Assembly (NCBI RefSeq): GCF_001662305.1
Contig: NZ_BDEP01000014.1
Span: 1-64,000 of the forward strand
Reading direction: 5' to 3'
Source of the DNA: Halomonas caseinilytica
GTDB taxonomy: Bacteria; Pseudomonadota; Gammaproteobacteria; Pseudomonadales; Halomonadaceae
Length of the DNA stretch: 64,000 nucleotides
Shown: positions 1 to 8,726 of the stretch, one piece after another
How positions within the stretch are numbered: position 1 is the first letter of the stretch
How the letters are laid out: each line of letters begins with the position of its first letter
Program-made: the position numbers and the translations under genes
The notes under the pieces: generated by a model
What the model saw: only the letters and a program-made list of their open reading frames with translations
Databases searched by the model: none
Told to the model about the DNA's origin: nothing

Positions 1-62
1 TGAACGCCCACGGCGGCACCGATACCCTGAAGATCCTGGCCGTGGAGAACCGCCATGCCTGA
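1..62 (+). CDS. 3' end of an unidentified gene cut by the window edge
   Basis: An open frame entering from the left edge (codons in frame with base 3) ends at the TGA at 60-62. It overlaps the start of mgsA by 8 bases, as translationally coupled genes do. The visible C-terminus ends LKILAVENRHA. I do not recognise the family from about 19 residues. The overlap suggests it is cotranscribed with mgsA, but it could also be a chance open frame. Confidence 0.35.
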   Translation, partial: NAHGGTDTLKILAVENRHA

Positions 63-531
63 TGCACGCCCGCAACGCAACGTCCGCCGCACCCTGCCGG
101 CCCGCAAGCGCATTGCCCTGATCGCCCACGACGGCAAGAAGGAAGAGATGCTCGAGTGGGCCGGGCGCTGGCGGGATACCCTGGCCGAGCACGAACTGAT
201 CGGCACCGGCACCACGGCCAACCGCATCTCGCGCCAGCTGGGGCTCGAGGTGGAACCCTTGATGAGTGGCCCGCTGGGCGGCGACCAGCAGATCGGCGCC
301 CGCATCGCCGAGCAGGGGCTCGATTTGCTGGTCTTCTTCTGGGACCCCTTTGCGCCCCAGCCCCATGACCCGGACGTCAAGGCCCTGCTGCGTCTGGCCG
401 CCCTGTGGAACATCCCGGTGGCCTGCAATCCGGCCAGCGCGGATTTCCTGCTCAGCTCGCCCTTGCTCGACCGGGACTACGAGATGACCGTGCCCGATGC
501 CGGCAGCTGGGTGTCGGCCCGCAATCCCTGA
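55..531 (+). CDS. mgsA: Methylglyoxal synthase
   Basis: A cytosolic enzyme of 158 residues that converts dihydroxyacetone phosphate to methylglyoxal and phosphate, a bypass of lower glycolysis. Family signatures are clear: a TGTTAN phosphate-binding turn near residue 51, SGPLGGDQQ with the catalytic aspartate at about D77, and PHDPDVKALLR with H104 and D107 matching the E. coli catalytic His98 and Asp101. The basic N-terminal tail is about six residues longer than in E. coli, so a slightly later start cannot be excluded. It lies 54 bp before pgi on the same strand, a sensible pairing in sugar-phosphate metabolism. Confidence 0.93.
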   Translation: MPDARPQRNVRRTLPARKRIALIAHDGKKEEMLEWAGRWRDTLAEHELIGTGTTANRISRQLGLEVEPLMSGPLGGDQQIGARIAEQGLDLLVFFWDPFAPQPHDPDVKALLRLAALWNIPVACNPASADFLLSSPLLDRDYEMTVPDAGSWVSARNP

Positions 532-585
532 CATAACGCCACCGATGCACGACAACAACGCACGATAACCGAGAGGAACATTGGC

Positions 586-2250
586 ATGTTTCAGCTCACT
601 CGCAGCGTCACCTGGCAAGCCCTGAAACAGCTCCAGGCCCAGACCGCCGGCGACCGCATCCGCGATTACTTCACTGCCGACCCGCAACGCTTCGAGCGCA
701 TGAGCCTGAGGGTCGGAGGCCTCTTCCTCGACTACTCCAAGCATCACATCTCCGATGCGGTGCTCGACAAGCTGCTCGAACTGGCCGACCACTCCGCACT
801 GGTCCAGCGCCGCGCGCAGATGTTCTCCGGCGACATCATCAACGTCACCGAAAACCGTCCGGTGCTGCATACCGCACTACGCAACCTGGGCGACGATCCG
901 CTGATGGTCGACGGCCAGGACGTGATGCCGGAGATCCACCGCACCCGTGAGCAGATCAGGCGTTTTTCCGAGGAAGTGCGCAGCGGCGAGTGGAAGGGCT
1001 ACAGCGGCGAACGCATCCGCGACGTGGTCAACATCGGCATCGGTGGCTCCGACCTCGGCCCCAACATGGCCTGCCGGGCCCTGCTCAAGCATCGCCACCC
1101 GGAGATCAACTTCCACTTCGTCTCCAACGTCGACGGCACCCACATTCAGAAGGTGTTGTCGCGCCTGGACCCGGCCACCACCCTGTTCATCGTCTCCACC
1201 AAGACCTTCTCCACCCAGGAGACCCTGCTCAACGCCAAGACGGCGCGTCGCTGGTTCCTGGAGAACGCTGGCGAGGACGCCGACGTGGGCGCCCACTTCG
1301 TCGCCGCCTCAACCAATCGCAAGGCCGCCATGGAATTCGGCATTCGCGAGGAGAATGTCTTCGAATTCTGGGCCTGGGTCGGCGGGCGTTACTCGATGTG
1401 GTCCTCGATCGGGCTGCCCATCGCGCTCTCCATCGGCTTTGACGGCTTCATGGAAATGCTCGAAGGTGCCCACGAAATGGACCAGCATTTTCTGAATGCG
1501 CCCAACAGCGCCAACATGCCCGTGCTGATGGCGCTGATCGGCATCTGGTACATCAACTTCCAGGGCGCCGAGACTCATGCCATCGTGCCCTACGATCAGG
1601 CACTGCATCAGTTGCCGGCCTTCCTCCAGCAGCTCGACATGGAGTCCAACGGCAAGTCGGTGGATATCTTCGGCCACCCCGTCGACTACAAGACCGGCCC
1701 CATCGTCTGGGGGCAAACCGGCTCCAACGGCCAGCACGCCTTCTTCCAGCTGCTCCACCAGGGCACTCGCTACGTGCCGATCGATTTCATCGCCTCGCTG
1801 AAGCCGGAACCGGGGGTCGAGGATCACCACTTCGCGCTGCTCACCAACATGTTGGCCCAGGCCAACGCCTTCATGGAGGGCAGCCAGGAGGGGAGCCGGC
1901 TCGACCCCTACAGCTGTCCGGGCAACCGGCCTTCCAGTACCCTGCTGCTCGACGAGTTGACGCCGAAGAACCTCGGCGCCCTGATCGCCCTGTACGAGCA
2001 CAAGGTCTTCGTGCAGGGCGTGATCTGGAACATCAATTCCTTCGATCAGTGGGGCGTCCAGCTCGGCAAGCGCATTGCCGGCGAGATCAGCGAGCGCATC
2101 GACGAGCAGAGCCAGGACTTCGACGGCTCCACCCAGGGCCTGCTGAAGCTGGTACGCGAGCATTTCACCGCCCGCCAGGCCGGCGATGGCGACGCAACGC
2201 CCACCGAGGCACAGGCGAAGAACGCTGCTCGAAACAAGAAGAAGGCGTGA
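586..2250 (+). CDS. pgi: Glucose-6-phosphate isomerase
   Basis: Interconverts glucose 6-phosphate and fructose 6-phosphate in the cytosol. At 554 residues it has the usual bacterial length. It carries the GIGGSDLGP phosphate-binding loop near residue 151, signature VGGRYSMWSSIGLP near 265, the catalytic glutamate in MESNGK (about E353) and GSNGQHAFFQL with the catalytic histidine (about H384). The start follows a GAGAGGAA ribosome binding site. The C-terminus after the isomerase fold is a short Ala/Lys-rich tail. It is probably cotranscribed with mgsA. Confidence 0.97.
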   Translation: MFQLTRSVTWQALKQLQAQTAGDRIRDYFTADPQRFERMSLRVGGLFLDYSKHHISDAVLDKLLELADHSALVQRRAQMFSGDIINVTENRPVLHTALRNLGDDPLMVDGQDVMPEIHRTREQIRRFSEEVRSGEWKGYSGERIRDVVNIGIGGSDLGPNMACRALLKHRHPEINFHFVSNVDGTHIQKVLSRLDPATTLFIVSTKTFSTQETLLNAKTARRWFLENAGEDADVGAHFVAASTNRKAAMEFGIREENVFEFWAWVGGRYSMWSSIGLPIALSIGFDGFMEMLEGAHEMDQHFLNAPNSANMPVLMALIGIWYINFQGAETHAIVPYDQALHQLPAFLQQLDMESNGKSVDIFGHPVDYKTGPIVWGQTGSNGQHAFFQLLHQGTRYVPIDFIASLKPEPGVEDHHFALLTNMLAQANAFMEGSQEGSRLDPYSCPGNRPSSTLLLDELTPKNLGALIALYEHKVFVQGVIWNINSFDQWGVQLGKRIAGEISERIDEQSQDFDGSTQGLLKLVREHFTARQAGDGDATPTEAQAKNAARNKKKA

Positions 2251-2289
2251 AGACCGGCCGGCACGCCGCTCAGGGGAGGCTTGCTCGAG

Positions 2290-2676
2290 TCACGACGGTG
2301 TGCCGACCCGCTGCCCCAGCCAGGCCGCGCCCAGCCACAAGGGCACACTGCCGACACCATAGGCCAGCGCCAGCCAGGGATGGCCGGTGTTCAGGAGATG
2401 GAAGGTCTCCAGGCCGAACAGCGAAAAGGTCGTGAAGCCGCCGCAAAAGCCGGCGACCAGGAAAGGCTGCCAGCGCGCCGCATGCCCGCTGATACGGTGC
2501 GAGGCCCGGGCGGCGAAGGCGGCGATCAGCCAGGAACCGACCAGGTTGACGACCAACGTCCCCCAGACGAAGGCGCTGCCCCATAACGCCCACGCCCCCT
2601 GAGCAACCAGCAGCCGCAGGGCCGCTCCCAGACCACTGCCCAACCCGACGGATAGATAATCGCGCCAGCTGGTCAT
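2290..2676 (-). CDS. crcB: Fluoride channel CrcB, second copy of a tandem pair
   Basis: A small membrane protein of 128 residues with four predicted helices, family CrcB/Fluc, which exports fluoride passively. Family motifs are visible: GSGLGAALR near residue 13, GTLVVNLVGS near 39 with the conserved Asn, and the Phe-box loop GFCGGFTTFSLF near 77. Its ATG at 2676 shares the sequence ATGA with the stop codon of the upstream crcB copy, so translation is coupled. An open frame continues upstream of this start, but the family alignment begins here. The two copies differ in sequence, so a heterodimeric channel is possible. Confidence 0.88.
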   Translation of the reverse strand: MTSWRDYLSVGLGSGLGAALRLLVAQGAWALWGSAFVWGTLVVNLVGSWLIAAFAARASHRISGHAARWQPFLVAGFCGGFTTFSLFGLETFHLLNTGHPWLALAYGVGSVPLWLGAAWLGQRVGTPS

Positions 2677-3059
2677 ACGCCACCTCCCACGGCCCACCAG
2701 CCCAGGCCCGCCATGGCGACACCCGGCACCAGAGTGGCCATGATGTTGAGCAGGGCGGCGTTCTTTCGCCCCTCCTGAAAGAGCGTCAGGGTCTGCAGAC
2801 TGAAGGAAGAAACCGTGGTAAAGCCACCCAGCACGCCGACGGCCAGGAACGTCCAGCCGACCGCGCCGGCCTCGGGCCAGCCCACCAGGGCGGCCAGAGC
2901 GCCGATGCCCAGCGTGCCGCCCAGATTGACGACCAGGGTGCCCCAGGGGAAAGTGCGCCCCCACCAGAGGGCCGTCAGCTCCGTGACTGCCAGGCGTGCC
3001 ATGCCGCCCAAAGCGCCGCCGAGCACCACCAGTAGCCAATCCAGCGGGCCGAGTGTCAT
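2673..3059 (-). CDS. crcB: Fluoride channel CrcB, first copy of a tandem pair
   Basis: A four-helix Fluc/CrcB channel subunit of 128 residues. Motifs: GGALGGMARL near residue 14, FPWGTLVVNLGGTLGIG near 37, and GVLGGFTTVSSFS near 75. The Phe-box is less canonical (TTVSS) than in the second copy (TTFSLF), which fits subunits that have diverged to work together. GGAGGAGATC stands before the start. I looked upstream for a fluoride riboswitch and could not recognise one. Confidence 0.88.
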   Translation of the reverse strand: MTLGPLDWLLVVLGGALGGMARLAVTELTALWWGRTFPWGTLVVNLGGTLGIGALAALVGWPEAGAVGWTFLAVGVLGGFTTVSSFSLQTLTLFQEGRKNAALLNIMATLVPGVAMAGLGWWAVGGGV

Positions 3060-3280
3060 CGTGATCTCCTCCGAATGTGCGCCGTCATGTTAGCGAAGCC
3101 AGTGAATGGCCACCAGACAGCCGACGCCACCTCCGCACCACGCCCACGTATTCTTCTCTTGTATAAGTTTCGTACACTGCTCTAGGGTCATGTCAGAATA
3201 CCCCTCTGTGATAGCCTGACCGGCCTTTATCGAACTCCCACGCTTCACTCACTCAAACGCCCTGACACGGAGGCCATAGC

Positions 3281-5623
3281 GTGAGCAAGACACGACTCCT
3301 ACCCCTGGCCCTCGGCTGGCTGGTGATCGCCCTGCTGGCGTTCGCAGGCCCGGCCTTGGCGCAGTCGTCGGATCCCGGAGCCAATGCTCCGGCCAATGCC
3401 GCCCTGGCCGACATGCTCGAGAATCCCGAGACGCGCCAACAGCTCATCGATCAGCTGCGCGGTATGGCCGATGCCAATGCGACCGAGGAGCAGGCCGACA
3501 CCAGCACGGCTCCCGCGGTAAAGGAACCCTCCCTGCCACGCCGCCTGGCAGAGCTCACCAGTCACGCAGCCGGTAACATCGGCCTGCAGGCCAGCCTGTT
3601 GTACAGCAGCCTGGCCAACCTGTTCACCGGTGGCGAAGAAGGGGCCTCCATCGACCTGGCCGTGGTGACCAGCGCTGCCATCAACCTGGGCCTGGTCATC
3701 CTGGCCACCTTCGCGCTATTCCTGATCATCCGACGGCTGGTGCGCCCCTTGTTCGCCCGCCTGAGTCTCTGGTCGATGAACGGTCCGGCACTCCAGCCGC
3801 TGCTCCGACTGGTCATCTGTGTGGCCCTGGCCGCGCTGGTCGACATCCTGGTCGTGGCACTGGCCTATATCGGCGGCAACTTGCTGGCCACCTTCGTGGT
3901 GGGAGAAAGCGGTGAGCTGACCACTCGCGCCTCGCTGTTCCTCAATGCCTTCCTGGTGATCGAGCTGCTCAAGGCCGGCGTGCGCATGCTGTTCGCTTCG
4001 CGCTATGAGGGCCTGCGTCTGCTGCCCGTGGCGGCAAGGGATGCCTCGTACTGGAATCGCTGGATCGCGCGCCTGATCGGCCTGGCCGGTTACGGCCTGA
4101 TGGTGGTCGTGCCCTTGATCAGCGCCTATCTCTCGCCGACCCTCGGCCAGAGCGTCGGCACCCTGATTATGATCGGGGCCTTCATCTATGCCGTCGGCGT
4201 GGTCCTGCGCAATCGTCAGCGCCTGCGCGATGCCCTGCATCGGCAGGCGGCCCGGGCCAGCCTGTCCGCTTCGCGCGTCGCGCTGACCCTGCTGGGACGC
4301 ATCTGGCACCTGCTGGCCATCGCCTATTTCTTCATGGTGCTGGTGCTGACCCTGACGCGCCCCACCGATGCCCTGCCCTTCGTGCTGATAGCAACGCTGG
4401 AGACTCTGGCCGCCGTCTTGATCGGGCTTTGGCTCTCGAAGCTCCTGACCCAGACCATCGGCCGGCGCGTGACGCTCAGGGACGACCTGCGACAGAAGCT
4501 GCCGCTGCTGGAAGGACGACTCAACGCCTACATTCCCAAGGCGCTGCGCGTCGTGCGCATCGTCCTGCTGATCCTGGTGGTGATGGTGTCGCTGAACGCC
4601 TGGCAGGTCTTCGACCTGGCCGGCTGGTACGCCTCCGAAGCGGGCCGCGGCCTGGTCGCACGCTTGTTCAGCATCGCCGTGATCCTGCTGGTCGCTCTAG
4701 CCATCTGGCTGGTCCTGGCCAGTCTGATCGAGCACAAGCTCAATCCGGCCACCGGCCGCGGCGAGCCGTCTTCGCGTGCCCAGACGCTGCTCTCGCTGTT
4801 CCGCAATGCCATCGCCATCACCCTGATCACCGTGACCATCATGGTGGTGCTGGCCGAGATCGGCATCAATATCGGCCCGCTGATCGCCGGCGCCGGGGTA
4901 CTCGGCCTGGCCATCGGCTTCGGCGCACAAAAGCTGGTGCAGGACATCATCACCGGTGTCTTCATCCAGGTGGAGAATGCCCTCAATGTCGGTGACGTGG
5001 TCACGCTCGGCGGCATCACCGGTACCGCCGAGCGCCTGAGCATTCGCTCGGTGGGTCTCCGCGACCTGAGCGGCACCTACCACATCGTGCCCTTCTCCAG
5101 CGTCGATACCGTGTCCAACTATATGCGCGAATTCGCCTATCATGTTGGCGAGTACGGCATTGCCTATCGCGAGAACATCGATGAGGCGATCCAGGCCTTG
5201 AATGCCGCCTTCGACGACCTGGCCGAGGACGAGGAACAGAAGGTCAACCTCCTCGAACCGCTGGAAGTGGCTGGCGTGATCGCCCTGGCCGACAGCTCGG
5301 TGAACATCCGGGTGCGCATCAAGACCACGCCTGGCATGCAATGGGCCGTGGGTCGCGCCTACAACCGACTCGTCAAGTATCACTTCGACGAAGCCGGTAT
5401 CGAGATTCCCTTCCCGCATACCACCCTCTACTTCGGGGCGGACAAGGATGGCGGTGCACCGCCGGCCAACCTGCGCATCATGCAGCAGGACTTCACCATC
5501 GACGGCAGCCCCGCCGGTCAGCCGAAGCATCCCGAGACACCGACGCGTACCACACCGCCGGTATCGCAAGAGGTGCACAACCAGGACGACGACGGCGGCG
5601 TCGGCAACCCTGGCGGCACCTGA
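3281..5623 (+). CDS. ybiO: Moderate-conductance mechanosensitive channel, MscS family, YbiO-like
   Basis: A protein of 780 residues with a cleavable signal peptide (residues 1-28, ending ALA-QS). A periplasmic stretch, about nine to eleven hydrophobic helices and an MscS domain at about 525-740 follow. The pore helix GPLIAGAGVLGLAIGFGAQK and the beta-domain segment with DVVTLGGITGTAE are typical of MscS. Length and layout fit E. coli YbiO better than MscS (286 aa) or MscK (about 1120 aa). The last 50 residues are polar and Pro/Thr-rich. The likely role is to release solutes on hypo-osmotic shock, apt for a halophile. A strong terminator follows. Confidence 0.85.
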   Translation: MSKTRLLPLALGWLVIALLAFAGPALAQSSDPGANAPANAALADMLENPETRQQLIDQLRGMADANATEEQADTSTAPAVKEPSLPRRLAELTSHAAGNIGLQASLLYSSLANLFTGGEEGASIDLAVVTSAAINLGLVILATFALFLIIRRLVRPLFARLSLWSMNGPALQPLLRLVICVALAALVDILVVALAYIGGNLLATFVVGESGELTTRASLFLNAFLVIELLKAGVRMLFASRYEGLRLLPVAARDASYWNRWIARLIGLAGYGLMVVVPLISAYLSPTLGQSVGTLIMIGAFIYAVGVVLRNRQRLRDALHRQAARASLSASRVALTLLGRIWHLLAIAYFFMVLVLTLTRPTDALPFVLIATLETLAAVLIGLWLSKLLTQTIGRRVTLRDDLRQKLPLLEGRLNAYIPKALRVVRIVLLILVVMVSLNAWQVFDLAGWYASEAGRGLVARLFSIAVILLVALAIWLVLASLIEHKLNPATGRGEPSSRAQTLLSLFRNAIAITLITVTIMVVLAEIGINIGPLIAGAGVLGLAIGFGAQKLVQDIITGVFIQVENALNVGDVVTLGGITGTAERLSIRSVGLRDLSGTYHIVPFSSVDTVSNYMREFAYHVGEYGIAYRENIDEAIQALNAAFDDLAEDEEQKVNLLEPLEVAGVIALADSSVNIRVRIKTTPGMQWAVGRAYNRLVKYHFDEAGIEIPFPHTTLYFGADKDGGAPPANLRIMQQDFTIDGSPAGQPKHPETPTRTTPPVSQEVHNQDDDGGVGNPGGT

Positions 5624-5674
5624 TGCCGCCTCCCTCGCCGCGATGGCGGCGAGGGCCACTCACAACAACGCCAC

Positions 5675-5706
5675 AAAGGGCCGCCGGAAGGCGGCCCTTT
5701 GTCGTC
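5675..5706 (+). terminator. Intrinsic terminator after the mechanosensitive channel gene
   Basis: An 11-bp perfect stem (AAAGGGCCGCC paired with GGCGGCCCTTT) around a GGAA loop, starting 52 bases after the stop codon. The stem ends in TTT and then TTTGTCGTC, and A residues on the other side allow weak two-way function. Confidence 0.75.
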
Positions 5707-5851
5707 TCTCGTCTGCCTCTTTCTCGCCCTGACCCTTTCGCTTCCTGATCTTTTGTCACCCTGACGCTTGCCGCCCCCGAGTCACTGACGAGCTCGCCGG
5801 TGGCGTGCCTCGTCATGCCGGATCGAAACGCTCAGCGATGCCGTAAACGAC

Positions 5852-5879
5852 GACGGGGCGGCCCGAAGGCCGCCCCGTC
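5852..5879 (-). terminator. Probable terminator of the hemCDXY cluster
   Basis: A 12-bp perfect GC-rich stem (GACGGGGCGGCC with its complement) around a four-base loop, 35 bases beyond the hemY stop. The downstream T-run on the minus strand is short (TCGTTT), so termination may be partial. Confidence 0.55.
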
Positions 5880-5913
5880 ACAAGTCGTATCGCCGAAGCG
5901 CCATCGGCGAGTG

Positions 5914-7167
5914 TCAGGACGCCTTGCGCGCGCCTTTCGACAACGTATCTTCCGGTTCGGTGGGCTGTGGCAGCGAAGGAAGCGACTTGTCGAGCAGCTC
6001 GACGCTCTGCCGATAGTAGAGCTGGCTCTTGTTGTGCTCGCCCAGGCTGGCATAGAGCCGCGCCAGTTCCGCACAGACCACGCCACTGGGACGCTGACGA
6101 TGGCTGGCCTCGAAATACTCCTGTGCCTTGCCCCAATAGGCATTGCGCAACGACAGGCGCCCCAGGGTCAGCAGCAGGTCAGGATCATTGGGACGCTCCT
6201 GCAGCCACTTCTCGGCCACCACCAGCTGACGCGCCGCGTCGACCTCGAGCAACCCGTAGCGCAATACCAGACGGCTGTCCCAGTGCTCCTTGAGCGACTG
6301 GCGCAGCAGGCGCTCGGCGATGGCCTGCTGATCCCCGCGCACCAGCGCCTCGGCATAGAGCACGATCAAATCGACATTGCCGCGCAGGTGATCGGGCATA
6401 TCCGCCCAGAGGGTGCGCACCTGCTCGATATCGCCGGCATCCCGTGCCTCCTGGGCAATCAATTCGCGATAGGCCCGCTGTTCGAGCTGCTCGCGCTCTT
6501 CCTGGGAAATCAACTGCTGGGCGCCCAGGCGAGGCATCAGGCGCCGTAGCCCTTCCCAGTCGCTGACGCTGAGGTAGGCCTGCTTGAGTTGCTTGAGCAC
6601 CTGCGGGTGATTGGGCAGATGGCGGTCCAGCCGCGTCAGGATCGCCAGTGCCTCTTCATACTGCTGGCGATCCAGCATCAACTGGGCCTGCATCATGCCC
6701 ACTGCCGTATCGGCGCCCTCGGTACTCAGGTGGGCTCGCTTGAGCAGGGTATCGGCCTGCTCGTAACGCCCCTGGTAATGGGCCGCCAGAGCGGCGGAAA
6801 GGTAGTTGACCAAGGGTGTGCTGGAATCGTCGGCGGCCTTGACCAGCGCCTTCTCGGCGCGCTTCCAGCGCCCCTCGGCCAGGGCCACCAGGCCTCGCAC
6901 GGTGCGCCGCATGGCGCTGCGATTGCGCGACCGGCTGCTCCAGCCCTTGAAGCGGCTGACCGGCCGCGACAGACGCATGATCAGCCTCAGCAAGAAGTGC
7001 AACACCACGAAGGCCGCCAGCAGCAGTACCAGGCCGAACCAGAAGGTGGTCTGGTAGGAGGTGTCGCCGACCCTCACCAGCCAATAGCCGGGTACCGACA
7101 TCATCAACTGGCCGAGCAGCGCCCCGATCGCGAGGCCGACGACCACGATCAGAATCAGCTTCCTCAT
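5914..7167 (-). CDS. hemY: HemY, inner-membrane TPR protein of the haem gene cluster
   Basis: A 417-residue protein with two N-terminal membrane helices (about 4-27 and 42-64) joined by a loop with the HemY-typical SVPGYWLVRVGDTSYQTT. TPR-like helical repeats run from about residue 110 to 390. Family members are linked to late haem or tetrapyrrole steps, but the biochemical role is unsettled. It is not the protoporphyrinogen oxidase also called HemY. It overlaps the end of hemX by four bases (ATGA), so the two are coupled, and it is the last gene of hemCDXY. Confidence 0.88.
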   Translation of the reverse strand: MRKLILIVVVGLAIGALLGQLMMSVPGYWLVRVGDTSYQTTFWFGLVLLLAAFVVLHFLLRLIMRLSRPVSRFKGWSSRSRNRSAMRRTVRGLVALAEGRWKRAEKALVKAADDSSTPLVNYLSAALAAHYQGRYEQADTLLKRAHLSTEGADTAVGMMQAQLMLDRQQYEEALAILTRLDRHLPNHPQVLKQLKQAYLSVSDWEGLRRLMPRLGAQQLISQEEREQLEQRAYRELIAQEARDAGDIEQVRTLWADMPDHLRGNVDLIVLYAEALVRGDQQAIAERLLRQSLKEHWDSRLVLRYGLLEVDAARQLVVAEKWLQERPNDPDLLLTLGRLSLRNAYWGKAQEYFEASHRQRPSGVVCAELARLYASLGEHNKSQLYYRQSVELLDKSLPSLPQPTEPEDTLSKGARKAS

Positions 7168-8720
7168 GCCTCGTCTCCCTGGCCGTCGCCACCCGCCTCG
7201 AAGCGGTTCTCGATGAATGTCTGCAACGCCTGCTGCGAGCCGCTGATATCCGGCAACTCAGGGCGAATACTGCGTCCCTTGAGCTCCTCGAGCTGCGACA
7301 GAACGCCCTGGACGCCGCTGTCATCGGTATCGTAGTAGCCACGAATCAGCTTCAACGCCTTGTCGAGGCTGGCGTCATACAGTTCCTGTTCTTCCTTGAG
7401 CAGCGCCAGTTGGGCCTGCTCCAGCACCAGACGCACGCTCTGACGCAGGTAGGACTCCTGTTCCGGCGAGATCAGCGCCTCCAAGGCCTCATCGTGCTTG
7501 CGCACCGTGACCAGATCCTTGAGTTCCTCGCCGACTTTCGACAGCTGCTTCTGCCAGCCACCGGACGGAGCCTCCTCGATGGACGCATCGCCGGTGATCT
7601 CCTCGACATCCTGAGCCAGGGGGCGGCCGGCGATCTGTTCCTGCTGGGCATTGAGCGTCAAGAACAGGCCCGTGCGATCGACACGTGGCACCGAACGCAA
7701 CGCGGCCAGCTCCGAGGCGATCTCGCGACGCACCGGCATCAACGCCGGATTATCGGCTTCCTTCAGACGGGCATCGGCGGTGCGCAACAGGGCAGCGGAG
7801 CCCTCGACATCCCGCTCCAGTTGCAGCCGCTGATTGGCCAGGCGCAGCAGATAAGCGGCTTCGGCATGCAGCCAATCCCGCTCGTCGGTCTGCTGCTCCC
7901 GAGATAGTTGCTCGAGCACCTTGTCGAGGTTCTCGTTGACATCGCTGCGGTACGTCTCGAACTCCTGACGCAGCGAGTCGGCTGCCGATTTCCGCTCGCT
8001 CTGGGCGCTCTGCAGCTGCTTCGACAGATCGTCCACCTGTGCCTGAGTCGCCGGTTGCTCGGGCAACTCGGCCAGACGCTGCTGCTGGCCTTGCAGGCGC
8101 TGCCACCCCAGCCAGCCGAACACACCGACGGCAATCGCCAGCAGGATCACCAGCACCAGGGCCAGGACCCCGGCCTTGCCTCCTTTGCCTCCCTTGCCGC
8201 TATTGCCATCACTGCCGCCGCCTGATTTTCCGTTACCGGCACCCGTCTTGCCGCTCGCGGCCTTGCCCGTATCCGCCTTGCTGCTTGTCGACCGAGTCGT
8301 GCCCTTGTCGGTCGCGCTCTTGCTGCCAGCCGTGGCAGCAGAAGCCGATGCGCTCGACGTTGTCGAACTGGACGACTTGGTATCGCGCTTCTTCTCGGCC
8401 TCCCCCGATGACTTGGCGGTCGCTACCGCCGCCTCGCTCGCCTGGGTCGAGGAGCTGGTGCCACTCGCGGCATCGGGCTTGCCCGTTCCGTCCTCCCCGG
8501 CGGAGGCATCGCCAGCAGCATCATGGGAGGCGCTACCGGCCCCGGCAGACGACGTGGACGTGCCACCGCCCTTGCCACGTCGACGCGAGCGGCGCGACGA
8601 TGAGCCCCCGGTCTTGCCGCTCTCTTCCGGCTGGCGCTCAGTGGTCCCTGCATCGGCACCGCCCTGGGCTTCGCCGGAGGGCGCTTGCTGTTCATCCTGA
8701 TCTTGTGATTGCTTGCTCAT
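7164..8720 (-). CDS. hemX: HemX-family inner-membrane protein
   Basis: 518 residues. Residues 1-180 are an unusually long, low-complexity cytoplasmic tail rich in Ser, Thr, Gly, Ala and Lys. One membrane helix follows (about 184-206, VLALVLVILLAIAVGVFGWL). A periplasmic region then has coiled coil (about 208-275) and the HemX domain containing RDWLHAEAAYLLRLANQRLQ. The family is often labelled uroporphyrinogen-III C-methyltransferase, but it lacks the methyltransferase fold, so that function should not be assumed. It starts six bases after the hemD stop and overlaps hemY by four bases. Confidence 0.88.
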   Translation of the reverse strand: MSKQSQDQDEQQAPSGEAQGGADAGTTERQPEESGKTGGSSSRRSRRRGKGGGTSTSSAGAGSASHDAAGDASAGEDGTGKPDAASGTSSSTQASEAAVATAKSSGEAEKKRDTKSSSSTTSSASASAATAGSKSATDKGTTRSTSSKADTGKAASGKTGAGNGKSGGGSDGNSGKGGKGGKAGVLALVLVILLAIAVGVFGWLGWQRLQGQQQRLAELPEQPATQAQVDDLSKQLQSAQSERKSAADSLRQEFETYRSDVNENLDKVLEQLSREQQTDERDWLHAEAAYLLRLANQRLQLERDVEGSAALLRTADARLKEADNPALMPVRREIASELAALRSVPRVDRTGLFLTLNAQQEQIAGRPLAQDVEEITGDASIEEAPSGGWQKQLSKVGEELKDLVTVRKHDEALEALISPEQESYLRQSVRLVLEQAQLALLKEEQELYDASLDKALKLIRGYYDTDDSGVQGVLSQLEELKGRSIRPELPDISGSQQALQTFIENRFEAGGDGQGDEA

Positions 8721-8726
8721 CTGTCG

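Noticed and set aside
877-2163. Long antisense open frames opposite pgi
   Set aside because: They mirror the codon periodicity of a high-GC gene on the other strand, lack ribosome binding sites and resemble no family.
3060-3280. Fluoride riboswitch ahead of the crcB pair
   Set aside because: I looked for the conserved GAUGG...CCGCC pseudoknot elements on the minus strand and could not find a convincing set; a covariance model would be decisive.
4697-5659. Large antisense frame opposite the mechanosensitive channel
   Set aside because: Shadow of the strong coding bias of the sense gene; no start context or domain.
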